Position numbers and translations under genes: made by a program. The notes under the pieces were generated by a model, which saw only the letters and a program-made list of their open reading frames with translations, had not been told where the DNA came from and ran no database searches. DNA of 64,000 nucleotides. Origin: an uncultured Subdoligranulum sp. (lineage in GTDB: Bacteria; Bacillota; Clostridia; Oscillospirales; Ruminococcaceae). The DNA lies in NCBI GenBank assembly GCA_945830575.1, contig CALZZE010000009.1, positions 1 through 64,000 of the forward strand. The letters run 5' to 3'. Positions 31,538 through 40,339 of the stretch are shown one piece after another (the first letter of the stretch is position 1; each line of letters begins with the position of its first letter).

Positions 31538-34450
31538 ATGTCTGCTAACTTTTCGGAACAACAGGTTGAGGATATGATTCTGGCAGGGGCAAAAGCCCAG
31601 GGATGGAAGTATTACGGCGCGGATCAGCTGCCACGGAAAGAGTCCGAGGTAATGGTCGAATCCATGGTGAAAGCAGCACTGATTCGCCTGAATCCGTGTA
31701 TTGCCGAAAATCCTTCCCACGCAGATACGGTGATTTATCGACTCAGAGCGTTGATTTCTACTGTGCAGCCGCACGACCTCGTTACACAGAATGAACGGTT
31801 TAAGAAACTTGTGTTCGAGGAAAACTCCTTTCCATTTGGCAAAGATGGCCGTGCGGTGAGCATCCGGTTTTTTGATTACGACAATTTCGAAAATAATGAA
31901 TTCGTAGTCACCAATCAATGGGTATATCCGCAGGCCCATGGCGGGAAACGTCTGGATGTTGTGCTGGTCATCAATGGATTCCCCGTTGCCATCGGAGAGA
32001 TGAAGTCCCCGGTGCGTCCATCGATCAGTTGGGTCGATGGAGCAGAGGATATCCGGAAATACGAAAAGTCTGTTCCTCAGATGTTTGTCACCAACATCTT
32101 CGATTTCGCAACGGATGGCCGCAGCTTCCGTTATGGCTCTATTGGAGCGCCCGTGACCCTGTGGGGGCCATGGTATGCCGGTATTCCCCATGAAGAAGGC
32201 GACTTTGCCAAGGTTCAGACCAGCTTCGGCAGTATGGTACAGCATGAGACGATTTTGGATTTGTTCCGGTATTTTACATTGTTCTCCACGGATAAGCACA
32301 ATCGCAAAATCAAAATCGTATGCCGCTACCAACAATATGAGGGAGCAAACCTGATTGTCAATCGTGTCAAAGCAGGCTATCCCAAAAAGGGCTTGATCTG
32401 GCATTTTCAGGGCAGCGGCAAATCTCTTCTGATGGTTTTTGCGGCGCAGAAACTCCGTATGATGAAAGAGTTGAACTCGCCTACGGTGATTATCGTCAAT
32501 GACCGTATCGATTTGAGCGGCCAGATTTTTGGCACGTTTTCCATGGCGGATGTTCCCAATCTGGTGCCGGCAGACACCTGCGCAGAATTGACACACCTGC
32601 TGAAGGCGGATACCCGAAAAGTCATTATTACGAAAATTTTTGAGTTTGCCAAGGTCACGGAGCCACTGAATTACCGCGACAATATTATTCTGATGGTGGA
32701 TGAAGCGCATCGGACGCAGGAAGGCGATCTGGGTGTACGAATGAGGGACGCATTACCAAACGCTTTCTTTTTCGGATTGACCGGAACGCCAATCAATAAA
32801 CTGGACAAAAACACATTTGCAACGTTCGGCGCCATGGAAGACCGTACCGGATACATGAGCCGTTACTCTTTCGCGGATTCTGTCAATGACAAAGCAACAC
32901 TGCCGCTTCATTTTGAGCCGGTTCCGGTCAAACTTCATGTGAATCAGGATGCCATTGATGAGGCCTTCAAGAAATTGTCAGATGATGCAGGCTTGACAGA
33001 GGAAGAACGCTCCAACATGGCGCAGCGTGTCCGAATGGCAGCAATTATGAAAGATCCGGAGCGGATCAAAGCAGTCTGTGAGCATATCGCAGAGCATTTC
33101 ATGGCAAAAATCAATCCTAATGGCTTCAAAGCACAGGTGGTTTGCTATGATCGCGAGTGCTGCGTTCTGTATAAAAAAGAGTTGGACAGGCTGTTGGGGG
33201 AGACAACCTCAACCATTGTCATGGACACCAACAATGATAAAGCCGATGAATATAAAAAGTGGCGTCGTTCCCGTGAGGAAGAAGCCAAGGTTTTGGATGA
33301 TTTCCGCGACCCCAATAATCCCTTGCAGATCGTAATCGTCACGAGTAAATTGCTGACGGGCTTTGATGCACCTATTCTGCAGGTGATGTATCTGGATAAG
33401 CCGATGAAGGATCATACATTGCTGCAAGCAATTTGCCGGACCAACCGTGTTTATGGTCAGGATAAAAGTTATGGATTAATTGTCGACTATATCGGTATTT
33501 TTGATGATGTTGCCAAGGCACTTTCTTTTGATGCGGGGTCCGTGCAAAAAATTATCACGAATATCGAAGCGGTAAAAGGACAAGTTGCAGCATTCGTAGA
33601 GGAGTGTCTGGGATTCTTTCCCGGTGTGGATCGCACGAAGGATGATTGGGAAGCGTTGGTGGATGCGCAGGCCTGCCTTCCTACGGATAAAGAAAAAGAT
33701 ACTTTTGGAGCAGCTTATCGGCGCTTGAACCGAGTGTGGAATGCTTTGTCGCCGGATGCTTGCTTGAATCCCTACAAGGCAGATTATAAATGGCTGTCCA
33801 AAGTTTATGACTCTATCCGGCCTACTGACGAAAGAGGAAAACTGATTTGGGCGGCCTTAGGGCCTAAAACCATGGAACTCATTCACGAAAATGTCTCTGT
33901 TGAAGAGGTCATTAAGGATGAGGATGTGCTGGAGCTTGACAGTAAAATTATTCAGAAATTCATTGACGGAGATACTTCCAAAGGAAAGCAGACCAAAAAG
34001 CTTGAAATAGATCTCCGGGAATTGATTCGCAAGAATATCAACGACCCTCGATTTGTTGCGCTGGGGGAACGATTGGAAAAGCTCCGTGAAGAACATGAAG
34101 CAGGGCTGATGAATAGTATTGAATTCCTGAAAGCGTTGCTTGCGTTGGCGAAAGATGCTGTCCATATGGAAAAGGAAACCGTTCCTGAACAGGAACAGGA
34201 TCGGGGCAAAGCAATGTTGACAAAGCTGTTTGAAAGGGTCCGAAATAACAGCACACCGATTATTGTGGAACGTATTGTGAATGATATTGACGGAATTGTG
34301 AAAATCGTTCGTTTCCCTGGGTGGCAGGACACTTCAACAGGGAGAAAAGAAGTTAGCAAAAACCTTCGAGATGTGATTCTAAAAAAGTATCGCATCAAGG
34401 ACAAGTCGGTGTTCGATGAAGCCTACGGATATGTTGAACAGTATTATTGA
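31538..34450 (+). CDS. hsdR: Type I restriction endonuclease subunit HsdR
   Basis: 970 residues, usual for the family. The N-terminal PD-(D/E)XK nuclease is marked by LDVVLVINGFPVAIGEMK (about 138-156). The motor has Walker A FQGSGKS (about 286-292), MVDEAHR (DEAH, about 387), FGLTGTP and the late motif AICRTNRVYG. The C-terminus is helical, for docking to M2S. GTGGAGG lies 11 nt before the ATG. It translocates DNA and cuts unmodified sites chosen by HsdS. All catalytic motifs look intact, so restriction is probably active. Confidence 0.93.
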   Translation: MSANFSEQQVEDMILAGAKAQGWKYYGADQLPRKESEVMVESMVKAALIRLNPCIAENPSHADTVIYRLRALISTVQPHDLVTQNERFKKLVFEENSFPFGKDGRAVSIRFFDYDNFENNEFVVTNQWVYPQAHGGKRLDVVLVINGFPVAIGEMKSPVRPSISWVDGAEDIRKYEKSVPQMFVTNIFDFATDGRSFRYGSIGAPVTLWGPWYAGIPHEEGDFAKVQTSFGSMVQHETILDLFRYFTLFSTDKHNRKIKIVCRYQQYEGANLIVNRVKAGYPKKGLIWHFQGSGKSLLMVFAAQKLRMMKELNSPTVIIVNDRIDLSGQIFGTFSMADVPNLVPADTCAELTHLLKADTRKVIITKIFEFAKVTEPLNYRDNIILMVDEAHRTQEGDLGVRMRDALPNAFFFGLTGTPINKLDKNTFATFGAMEDRTGYMSRYSFADSVNDKATLPLHFEPVPVKLHVNQDAIDEAFKKLSDDAGLTEEERSNMAQRVRMAAIMKDPERIKAVCEHIAEHFMAKINPNGFKAQVVCYDRECCVLYKKELDRLLGETTSTIVMDTNNDKADEYKKWRRSREEEAKVLDDFRDPNNPLQIVIVTSKLLTGFDAPILQVMYLDKPMKDHTLLQAICRTNRVYGQDKSYGLIVDYIGIFDDVAKALSFDAGSVQKIITNIEAVKGQVAAFVEECLGFFPGVDRTKDDWEALVDAQACLPTDKEKDTFGAAYRRLNRVWNALSPDACLNPYKADYKWLSKVYDSIRPTDERGKLIWAALGPKTMELIHENVSVEEVIKDEDVLELDSKIIQKFIDGDTSKGKQTKKLEIDLRELIRKNINDPRFVALGERLEKLREEHEAGLMNSIEFLKALLALAKDAVHMEKETVPEQEQDRGKAMLTKLFERVRNNSTPIIVERIVNDIDGIVKIVRFPGWQDTSTGRKEVSKNLRDVILKKYRIKDKSVFDEAYGYVEQYY

Positions 34451-34507
34451 CGCGTAGTAAAATGGCGTGTAGAAACATAGCAGTATTTGTGGAAGAATGG
34501 CATTTCA

Positions 34508-34702
34508 ATGTCATCCATTACGCGTGAGCAGGTATTGGAAAACGCGTTGGCATCTTCCAGAATAGAGGGCTTTCCCGTCACGGAACAAACTCGAATGGAC
34601 TGTCGGCGGTTCATGGAGGGAGAAGTCGATGCACGCACCCTCGCCGCCGAGATTCTGGAACAGCGCAAGACTACGCAGGAACAAGGAGAATATCGAAAAT
34701 GA
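34508..34702 (+). CDS. Fic antitoxin-like (VbhA-type) small protein
   Basis: 64 residues. The helix SITREQVLENALASSRIEGFP contains SSRIEG, matching the class I Fic-inhibition motif S/T-x-x-x-E-G/N, and the following FMEGEVDARTLAAEIL resembles the second helix of VbhA-type antitoxins. In known systems the Glu blocks ATP binding by a partner Fic (AMP-transferase) toxin. No Fic gene (HPFxxGNGR) is seen in the window, so this is an orphan. A TTG start at 34487 is the alternative. It overlaps the rhodanese gene by ATGA and follows hsdR by 57 nt. Confidence 0.6.
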   Translation: MSSITREQVLENALASSRIEGFPVTEQTRMDCRRFMEGEVDARTLAAEILEQRKTTQEQGEYRK

Positions 34703-35106
34703 AACACCAGAGAAACAACAAAATCCGAGTGGCAACTGCTGTTGTGGCTGCGCTGATGGCCGCTTTGCTGGCAGCCTGCGGGGCATCGTCAAAACCGTCT
34801 TACCGGCAAATTACTGCCGATGAGGCCGCCCGGATGATGCAGGAGGAAACGGACTTTGTCCTGCTGGATGTACGCACGCAGGAAGAATACGCATCGGGAC
34901 ATATTCCCGGCGCAATCTGCATTCCCAATGAAACCATTGGAAGTGAGGAGATTCCCGAACTGCCGGACAAGGATCAACTGATTCTGGTGTACTGCCGCAG
35001 CGGCAACCGTAGCAAGCAGGCATCGCAAAAGCTGGCGGAGCAGGACTACACCAATGTGGTGGAGTTCGGCGGTATCAATGGCTGGACCGGCAACCTTGAG
35101 AAATGA
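34699..35106 (+). CDS. Rhodanese-domain lipoprotein
   Basis: 135 residues. A lipoprotein signal peptide ends in the lipobox LLAAC (Cys about 27). The rhodanese domain follows: VLLDVRTQEEYASGHIPGA and the active-site loop VYCRSGNRS with its catalytic Cys, then GGINGW. It would be anchored outside the membrane and transfer sulfane sulfur or act on thiols. GGAG is 8 nt upstream of the ATG, which overlaps the VbhA-like gene. The link between the two is unclear. Confidence 0.85.
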   Translation: MKHQRNNKIRVATAVVAALMAALLAACGASSKPSYRQITADEAARMMQEETDFVLLDVRTQEEYASGHIPGAICIPNETIGSEEIPELPDKDQLILVYCRSGNRSKQASQKLAEQDYTNVVEFGGINGWTGNLEK

Positions 35107-35243
35107 AGACGGTGCAATGCGGAATGTGACAGAGCGCAAAAAGAGCGCCGAAACTTTCGTCTCAGCGCTTCCATGGATTAGGAAAAACTTTATGGCTGGT
35201 GATCAATGGAAGAACCACAACATTAAATGGCACAATCGAAGTA

Positions 35244-35975
35244 TCAATCCTGCCCGATAAAGGCTGCAATCGCTTCCGCAGTCTGCCGGATTTGTTCCTC
35301 TCCTGAAATGGTGGGTACGCCATCGCCCTCCTGAGGCCCGTAGCTGCCAAATTGAGCGTGACAGCCGCCGTCCAGAATAAGCTCGGTGGTGTCTGCGGGA
35401 AGATTGACGCGATACTTTTCGTAGGATTCCCGGTTCATCACGCCGTCCTCCGAGCCGTAGACAGAGAGGACCCGCAGGTTTGTTTCGGAAAGGTCTTTTG
35501 TGGAGTAGGCAGCCAGCAGAATCAGGCCAGCGTAGTCCCCGGCATGGTCCGCGGCATAGCCTGCGGCCATGGCGCCGCCCAGAGAGTGCCCGGCCATGTA
35601 CCAGTTGGTGACATCCGGGTGCTTTTCGGGGAGTCCATCCGCAGCGTTGGCGTCCAGCACCGCCAGATTGCCGGGCATCTGGACCAGCGCGCAGAGAATT
35701 CCGTTTTCCGCGCAGCTGCGCAGCAGGGGAGCATAGGCGGTGTACTCTACTTTGCCGCCGGGATAGAAAATCAGACCCACGGTGGGATTTTCGGGCACAA
35801 ACCAAAGCACGTTCCCGTCCTGCTCGGTCTGTATACGGTCGGTCTGGCAGACTGCCGCCGCAACCGCAATTTCATCGGCGCGGTAGTAGTCTGACACATA
35901 AGCATAGCCGCCGATTCCGAGAAGGAGAAGAACAGCAAGACACAGGGAAAGAACGATGGATACTCTTTTCTTCAT
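35244..35975 (-). CDS. Membrane-anchored or secreted alpha/beta hydrolase
   Basis: 243 residues from the Met at 35975 (AAGGA 8 nt upstream; the track start at 36002 lies inside a repeat). An N-terminal hydrophobic segment (VSIVLSLCLAVLLLLGIGG) serves as signal or anchor. Catalytic features are MAGHSLGGAMA (nucleophile Ser about 118), VYGSEDG (acid) and a late His in GGCHAQFGSYG. It resembles the alpha/beta hydrolase 5 group. Substrate unknown. A MITE-like repeat ends 10 nt upstream, so the native promoter may have been displaced. Confidence 0.75.
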   Translation of the reverse strand: MKKRVSIVLSLCLAVLLLLGIGGYAYVSDYYRADEIAVAAAVCQTDRIQTEQDGNVLWFVPENPTVGLIFYPGGKVEYTAYAPLLRSCAENGILCALVQMPGNLAVLDANAADGLPEKHPDVTNWYMAGHSLGGAMAAGYAADHAGDYAGLILLAAYSTKDLSETNLRVLSVYGSEDGVMNRESYEKYRVNLPADTTELILDGGCHAQFGSYGPQEGDGVPTISGEEQIRQTAEAIAAFIGQD

Positions 35976-35985
35976 AGTAAAATCC

Positions 35986-36166
35986 TTAAGGCGACACCGC
36001 ACAATTCACGGCTAACGCCTTGCGCACCGCTCCGACGGCTGCGGCACGCCATCTGCGTTGCAAAAATGCTCGATAATACACAAAGTATTATCTGCGCTTT
36101 TTGCTTAGCAGCTGGCATACCTCGCTCGCCGTATCGGCACGTAGAATTATGCGGTATTGCCTTAAT
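35986..36166. mobile_element. MITE-like repeat, short copy (181 bp)
   Basis: Terminal inverted repeats of about 22 bp with few mismatches: TTAAGGCGACACCGCACAAT at one end, and the complement of GAATTATGCGGTATTGCC at the other. The interior (GCGTTGCAAAAATGCTCGAT, TATTATCTGCGCTTTTTGCT) recurs in the longer copy at 37811-38226. No coding capacity. Confidence 0.75.
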
Positions 36167-36251
36167 AAAGTGATGAAATGAGAAGGCTGACTACGATTGT
36201 CCACCGGTTTAGTAGTCAAAAAATAGAGATTGATTCCTGAATTTAACAAAT

Positions 36252-36286
36252 AAAATTCCGCGTATCACGTAGATACGCGGAATTTT
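36252..36286 (-). terminator. Terminator downstream of tRNA-Arg
   Basis: A 15-bp perfect stem (AAAATTCCGCGTATC and its complement) with a 5-nt loop, directly at the 3' end of the tRNA. T residues follow on the minus strand. Confidence 0.9.
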
Positions 36287-36362
36287 GGTGCGGCTGACAG
36301 GATTCGAACCTGCGGCCTTTCGGGTCGGAGCCGAACGATCTATCCAGCTGAGCTACAACCGC
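36286..36362 (-). tRNA. tRNA-Arg, anticodon CCG
   Basis: On the minus strand the sequence folds into a cloverleaf. The acceptor is GCGGTTG/CAGCCGC with encoded CCA. The anticodon arm TTCGG-CTCCGAC-CCGAA gives anticodon CCG, and the T-arm loop is TTCGAAT. The D-stem has one mismatch (GCTC against GATC). It reads CGG codons. Its 5' half (from the anticodon loop) is duplicated 258 bp away, so it has served as an integration site. Confidence 0.93.
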
Positions 36363-36365
36363 ACA
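36324..36365. repeat. Attachment-site repeat within tRNA-Arg
   Basis: 42 bp, from the anticodon loop to just past the tRNA 5' end, identical to 36582-36623. Crossover in the anticodon loop is typical of tyrosine integrases using tRNA genes. Confidence 0.8.
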
Positions 36366-36407
36366 TCTATGAAAACCGGAAAATCCGGTTTTGCCAAAAG
36401 GAAAAAT

Positions 36408-36468
36408 TAGTAGTCAAATAGTAGTCTGAAACCGAAGTATGCTACCGCCTGCATGAGAAGAAGTAGTC
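36408..36468 (+). repeat. TAGTAGTC direct repeats (integrase arm-site type)
   Basis: TAGTAGTC at 36408 and 36419 and AAGTAGTC at 36461, the last two followed by TGAAAC; another TAGTAGTC lies at 36210. Such short direct repeats beside a core site look like integrase arm-binding sites. The rest of 36366-36719 has no gene. Confidence 0.5.
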
Positions 36469-36581
36469 TGAAACAGGAGCGGGAAAATCCCGGAAATGAG
36501 CACAGGTAAGCGGTAAATGGGGAACCGCGCCGGACTACTGAAACGGCGGAGTTCTCTGACAGAGGAAATGCGTTCAGCCAC

Positions 36582-36623
36582 GTCGGAGCCGAACGATCTA
36601 TCCAGCTGAGCTACAACCGCACA
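36582..36623. repeat. Partial tRNA-Arg duplicate (att remnant)
   Basis: Exact 42-bp copy of the 5' half of tRNA-Arg. Only about 216 bp separate the copies, so the element between them is a remnant after deletion, or a tiny residue carrying just arm sites. Confidence 0.8.
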
Positions 36624-36719
36624 ATAGGCCTGTCATACAGGCAACATGGTTATTATAGCAGAAACGTTTGTAAAATGCAAACCTTTTTTGCAAAAGTTTC
36701 TGCCGATGCGAAAATCCCT

Positions 36720-37688
36720 TCAGGAATCGTGGGCAACGGAACGGGAAGCGCCGTCCGATGCGGCAAGATATTCCGCGAGGAACTGCGTCACTTCGCGGCG
36801 ATAACGCTCCGGGTCGGCATAGCAGCAGATGGCGTGGGACGCGCCGGGGAAAGTCACCAGCCGCTTGGGGGCGGTGCAGGCGGCATAGTTGTCCAAGGTC
36901 ATCTGGCAGGGGACGAAGTCGTCCGCCTCCCCGTGGAGGAACAGCACCGGCACCCGGCAGGCGGCCAGTGCCCGGCGGGCGTCGGCGGCATTGGGGTTAA
37001 AATGCCCGAACAGCACGGCGCCCAGCCAGCCTACAGTATAGCCCAGCCACACAGGCACGCCGGGCAGCATTTCGGGCATACATTTGCGCAAAATTTCACG
37101 CGGGGACGTATAACCGCAGTCCGCCACGATGGCTTTGACGGCATCGGGCAGGTTTCGGTCACTGGCCATCAGCACGGTGGCCGCGCCCATGGATACCCCC
37201 ATCAGCGCCAGCGGCACGCCGGGCTGCTGGCCGGCGGCCCAGTGCGCCCACGCGGCGCAGTCGTCCCGCTCCCGGACGCCCATAGTCAGGCATTTGCCGC
37301 CGCTTTTGCCGTGGCCGCGTTGGTCTGCCATCAGCACATTGTACCCTGCCTCCCGGCAGAGCCAGAATGCCGCGCAGCCGTCCCGGAATGCCGAGCTGCG
37401 CCAGCCGTGAAAAAACAGCACCATCGGTGCGCCGTCCTTCTGGTGGTAGTACCGCCCGGCCAGCGGCGTGCCGTCCTGCGCGGTGATGGACACCTGCTGG
37501 CAGGGCAGCGCCTTCAGGCGGTCAAATTTTTCCTGAACCTGATCCAGATAGGTCGCCTGAGAGCAGCCGTCCGGGATGCCCGGCTCGGCGTGCTCCTTTT
37601 CGCCGGTGGCAAAGCCCATCAGATACAGCCGGTGGGAGACCGCTGTCAGCACCGCCAGCACCACCACGACCAGACCGAAAACCCACAT
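36720..37688 (-). CDS. Alpha/beta hydrolase with N-terminal membrane anchor
   Basis: 322 residues from the Met at 37688, which has GGGAG 9 nt upstream. One membrane helix (WVFGLVVVVLAVLTAV), then an alpha/beta-hydrolase fold: LFFHGW (oxyanion region), DQRGHGKS, nucleophile Ser in MGVSMGAAT (about 180), acid in HGEADDFVP and His in GASHAICCY. It resembles the BEM46/YqkD-like group. No operon partner is seen; it has its own near-consensus promoter. Substrate unknown. Confidence 0.82.
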   Translation of the reverse strand: MWVFGLVVVVLAVLTAVSHRLYLMGFATGEKEHAEPGIPDGCSQATYLDQVQEKFDRLKALPCQQVSITAQDGTPLAGRYYHQKDGAPMVLFFHGWRSSAFRDGCAAFWLCREAGYNVLMADQRGHGKSGGKCLTMGVRERDDCAAWAHWAAGQQPGVPLALMGVSMGAATVLMASDRNLPDAVKAIVADCGYTSPREILRKCMPEMLPGVPVWLGYTVGWLGAVLFGHFNPNAADARRALAACRVPVLFLHGEADDFVPCQMTLDNYAACTAPKRLVTFPGASHAICCYADPERYRREVTQFLAEYLAASDGASRSVAHDS

Positions 37689-37720
37689 AAAATTGCACTC
37701 CCTGTTCAATCTTTGATGGG

Positions 37721-37749
37721 ATTATACCACAGATGTCAAAAAATGTAAA
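37721..37749 (-). promoter_or_regulatory. Promoter of the hydrolase gene
   Basis: Minus strand: TTTACA, 17 bp, TATAAT, ending 33 nt before the start codon. Confidence 0.8.
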
Positions 37750-37810
37750 GCCGGAACGCCTTCTGTGCGCTCCGGGCCGTGTCCGGGGCGCTGCCGCACA
37801 AAAAAATTCC

Positions 37811-38226
37811 CTTGGGCAATCCCTTACAATTCACGGCTGACGCCTTACGCACCGCTTGGCGGGCATAAGGCCCGCCAGCCAGCAAAGCTGGCACGCTCGT
37901 TTGGTTGCAAGCCGCGTGCGGCTTGCATTTGGCGCTCCCCATTTTCGCTTGCGCTCAAATGTGGCCCCACGCGCCAAAACCCAAAGCTCCGACGAACGAT
38001 GCGCGCCATCTGCGTTGCAAAAATGCTCGATAATGACGGGTTGCGGTGCCCGCATCGTGCTGCGCTCTGCTTGCACTCTGCGACCGCTGCCCCTGCTCCG
38101 GTTCGCTGCATCCGCCGCAGGCGGCGCTCACCTTCGCAGCACAAAGTATTATCTGCGCTTTTTGCTTAGTAGCTGGTACACCTCGCTCGCCGTATCGGCA
38201 CGTAGAATTATGCGGTGTTGCCCTTG
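37811..38226. mobile_element. MITE-like repeat, long copy (about 415 bp)
   Basis: Same ends and interior as 35986-36166 (ATTCACGGCT..., TATTATCTGCGCTTTTTGCT, CGTAGAATTATGCGGTRTTG), but with two extra inner segments of about 100-130 bp that contain short hairpins. The left terminal repeat is more degenerate. The many track ORFs here are not genes. The rest of the 37710-38285 gap holds only the two promoters. Confidence 0.7.
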
Positions 38227-38285
38227 TAATTTTCCCCCGACCGTGGTATACTATCGGTATCTCATTTGGAAAAGAGGTTTTGACC

Positions 38286-38636
38286 ATGTCTTTGTGGAAA
38301 GCGCTGCCTGCGCTGGCGATTGGCGCCGCGGTGGGTGCTGCTGCCTGGTTTTTGACCCGCGAAAAGAAGGAGCCTGAGCATATTGTGGGCCCGGAGACGG
38401 AGGTTGAACCCTCTGCCGCCGAGCCCGCTGCTGACGCGCCTGTGGAAGAACCCGCCCCCGCCGAGACTGCCCCGGAGACTCCCGAGCAGCCCGAGGCCGC
38501 GGAGCCTGCCTCCGTCAACCCGGTGGAGCTGGGCAGCGAGCCTGTCCCCACCACCGAGGACGGCAAGCTGGACGTCACCAAGATCGCCGATCCCGCGGAC
38601 TTCGCGGATTGGAGCGAGACGGACTGCAAGGGTTAA
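38286..38636 (+). CDS. Small membrane-anchored acidic protein (116 aa)
   Basis: AAAGAGG lies 8 nt before the ATG; the track start at 38046 runs back through the repeat and is rejected. One N-terminal helix (LPALAIGAAVGAAAWFLT), then RKK and a long low-complexity stretch rich in Pro, Glu and Ala, ending in an acidic tail (KIADPADFADWSETDCKG). It has no enzyme motif. Probably a surface- or membrane-associated spacer protein; function unknown. A strong terminator follows. Confidence 0.6.
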   Translation: MSLWKALPALAIGAAVGAAAWFLTREKKEPEHIVGPETEVEPSAAEPAADAPVEEPAPAETAPETPEQPEAAEPASVNPVELGSEPVPTTEDGKLDVTKIADPADFADWSETDCKG

Positions 38637-38658
38637 GACTTCCAGACACTGTCTTTCA

Positions 38659-38700
38659 GGCGCAAACTGTGTGAATGCACAGCTTGCGCCAAATTTTTTT
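38659..38700 (+). terminator. Intrinsic terminator before the his operon
   Basis: GGCGCAA-CTGTG stem with a TGAATG loop, followed by AAATTTTTTT. Confidence 0.88.
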
Positions 38701-38708
38701 GTAAACTC

Positions 38709-38737
38709 TTTACAACTTCAATGCACTAAAGTATAAT
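38709..38737 (+). promoter_or_regulatory. Promoter of the histidine operon
   Basis: TTTACA, 17 bp, TATAAT, about 35 nt before hisZG. The short leader leaves no room for a T-box or attenuator. Confidence 0.82.
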
Positions 38738-38770
38738 GGGACTATCTGTAAAAATGGGGTGGAATGAGGA

Positions 38771-40339
38771 ATGAAATTGGATTTGGCAACCTATTCCGCG
38801 GCGGAACGGGCGACCTTCACGCTGCGGGCGCTGTACGAGCAGGCGGGCTGGCGGAAATACCGCTGCTCTCGGTTTGAGGAATACGCGCTGTACCAGCAGT
38901 ACCAGCGGTTTCTGTCGGACGCGCAGGTGGTGACCTTCACCGATCTGGACGGCAAGCTGCGGGCCATCAAGCCGGACGTGACGCTGTCCATTGCGAAGAA
39001 CGCCCAGCCCGCGCCCGGCGAGTGCAAGCGCTATTATTATAATGAAGAGGTCTGCCGGCCCAGCCGGGAGAGCCACACCTTCCAGACCATCCACCAGATG
39101 GGTCTGGAGAGCATGGGCGCGGTGGATGACGCCGAGCAGGCGCAGGTGGTGCGGCTGGCGCTGCAAAGTCTGGCGGCGCTGGAGGTGCCCACCGTGCTGG
39201 AGGTCAGCCACATGGGCTACGTCACCGGTCTGCTGGACGCCATCGGTGCGCCGGCGTCCGTCCGCCCGGCGCTGTTGGAGCAGCTGCGGGACAAAAACCC
39301 CCACGGCCTGCACGCCGCCGCGCTGGCGGCGGGGCTCAGCCCGCAGGACGCCGCCGCACTGTGCGATCTGCTCTATCTGCATGGGCCGCTGGGGGCCACC
39401 ATCACGGCGGCCCGCGCCCATTGCCGCTGCGTCGCCCAGCGGGAGGCGCTGGAGGAACTGCAGGCGCTGCAGAACGCGCTGGCGGACACCGGCCGCGGCG
39501 TGCAGCTGGACCTGAGCATGTGCGATGAGCTGGACTACTACAACGGCCTTGTGTTCACCGGCTACGTGGCGGGCGTGCCCCGCGCTGTGCTGAAGGGCGG
39601 CCGGTACGATTACCTGATGCAGCGGTTCACCCCGGGTGCGCGGGCCATCGGCTTTGCGCTGTATCTGGACGAACTGGAGCGTCTGGAGGCCGCCCCCGCC
39701 GCCGAGACGGTGGACTGGCTGAACATCGCCCTGCCCAAGGGCCGCCTTGGCGACAAGGCCTACGCGCTGCTGGCCGGGGCGGGCTACCGGGCGGACGAGG
39801 ACTACAACGACACCCGCAAGCTGGTGGTGGAAAACGCCGCCGCCAAGGTGCGGTACTTCCTTGTGAAGCCCAGCGATGTGGCCATCTACGTGGAACACGG
39901 CGCGGCGGACATCGGTCTGGTGGGCAAGGACATTCTGGAGGAATCCGGCGCGGACGTGTATGAACTGCTGGACACCCGGATGGGCCGCTGCCGCATGTGC
40001 GTGGCGGGGCCGAAGAACTTCACCGACGACGAGAGCCGTGCGCTGCGGGTGGCCACCAAGTTCGTCAACATCGCCCGCGCCCACTACGAGAGCGTGGGCC
40101 GGGACATCGACATCATCAAGCTGAACGGTTCCATCGAGCTGGCGCCCATTCTGGGGCTGTCCGACGTCATCGTGGACATCGTGGAGACCGGCACCACACT
40201 GAAAGAAAACGACCTGACCGTGCTGGAGGAGTTCATGCCCATCTCGGCGCGGCTCATTGCCAACAAGGCCAGCTATAAATTCAAATACCGGCAGCTCACC
40301 CGGCTGCTGGACAAGATGCGGGAGGCGCTTGCAGAATGA
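38771..40339 (+). CDS. hisZG: Fused ATP phosphoribosyltransferase: HisZ regulatory part + HisG catalytic part
   Basis: 522 residues. Residues 1-310 are HisZ, the HisRS-like regulatory subunit (KPDVTLSIAKN, YYYNEEVCR, FTGYVAGVPRAVLKGGRYDYL). Residues about 315-522 are the short-form HisG (LNIALPKGRLGDKAYALL, the PRPP loop VDIVETGTTLKENDL). It catalyses the first, feedback-controlled step of histidine synthesis. In most short-form systems HisZ and HisG are separate chains forming an octamer; here one reading frame encodes both. It overlaps hisD by ATGA. Confidence 0.9.
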   Translation: MKLDLATYSAAERATFTLRALYEQAGWRKYRCSRFEEYALYQQYQRFLSDAQVVTFTDLDGKLRAIKPDVTLSIAKNAQPAPGECKRYYYNEEVCRPSRESHTFQTIHQMGLESMGAVDDAEQAQVVRLALQSLAALEVPTVLEVSHMGYVTGLLDAIGAPASVRPALLEQLRDKNPHGLHAAALAAGLSPQDAAALCDLLYLHGPLGATITAARAHCRCVAQREALEELQALQNALADTGRGVQLDLSMCDELDYYNGLVFTGYVAGVPRAVLKGGRYDYLMQRFTPGARAIGFALYLDELERLEAAPAAETVDWLNIALPKGRLGDKAYALLAGAGYRADEDYNDTRKLVVENAAAKVRYFLVKPSDVAIYVEHGAADIGLVGKDILEESGADVYELLDTRMGRCRMCVAGPKNFTDDESRALRVATKFVNIARAHYESVGRDIDIIKLNGSIELAPILGLSDVIVDIVETGTTLKENDLTVLEEFMPISARLIANKASYKFKYRQLTRLLDKMREALAE

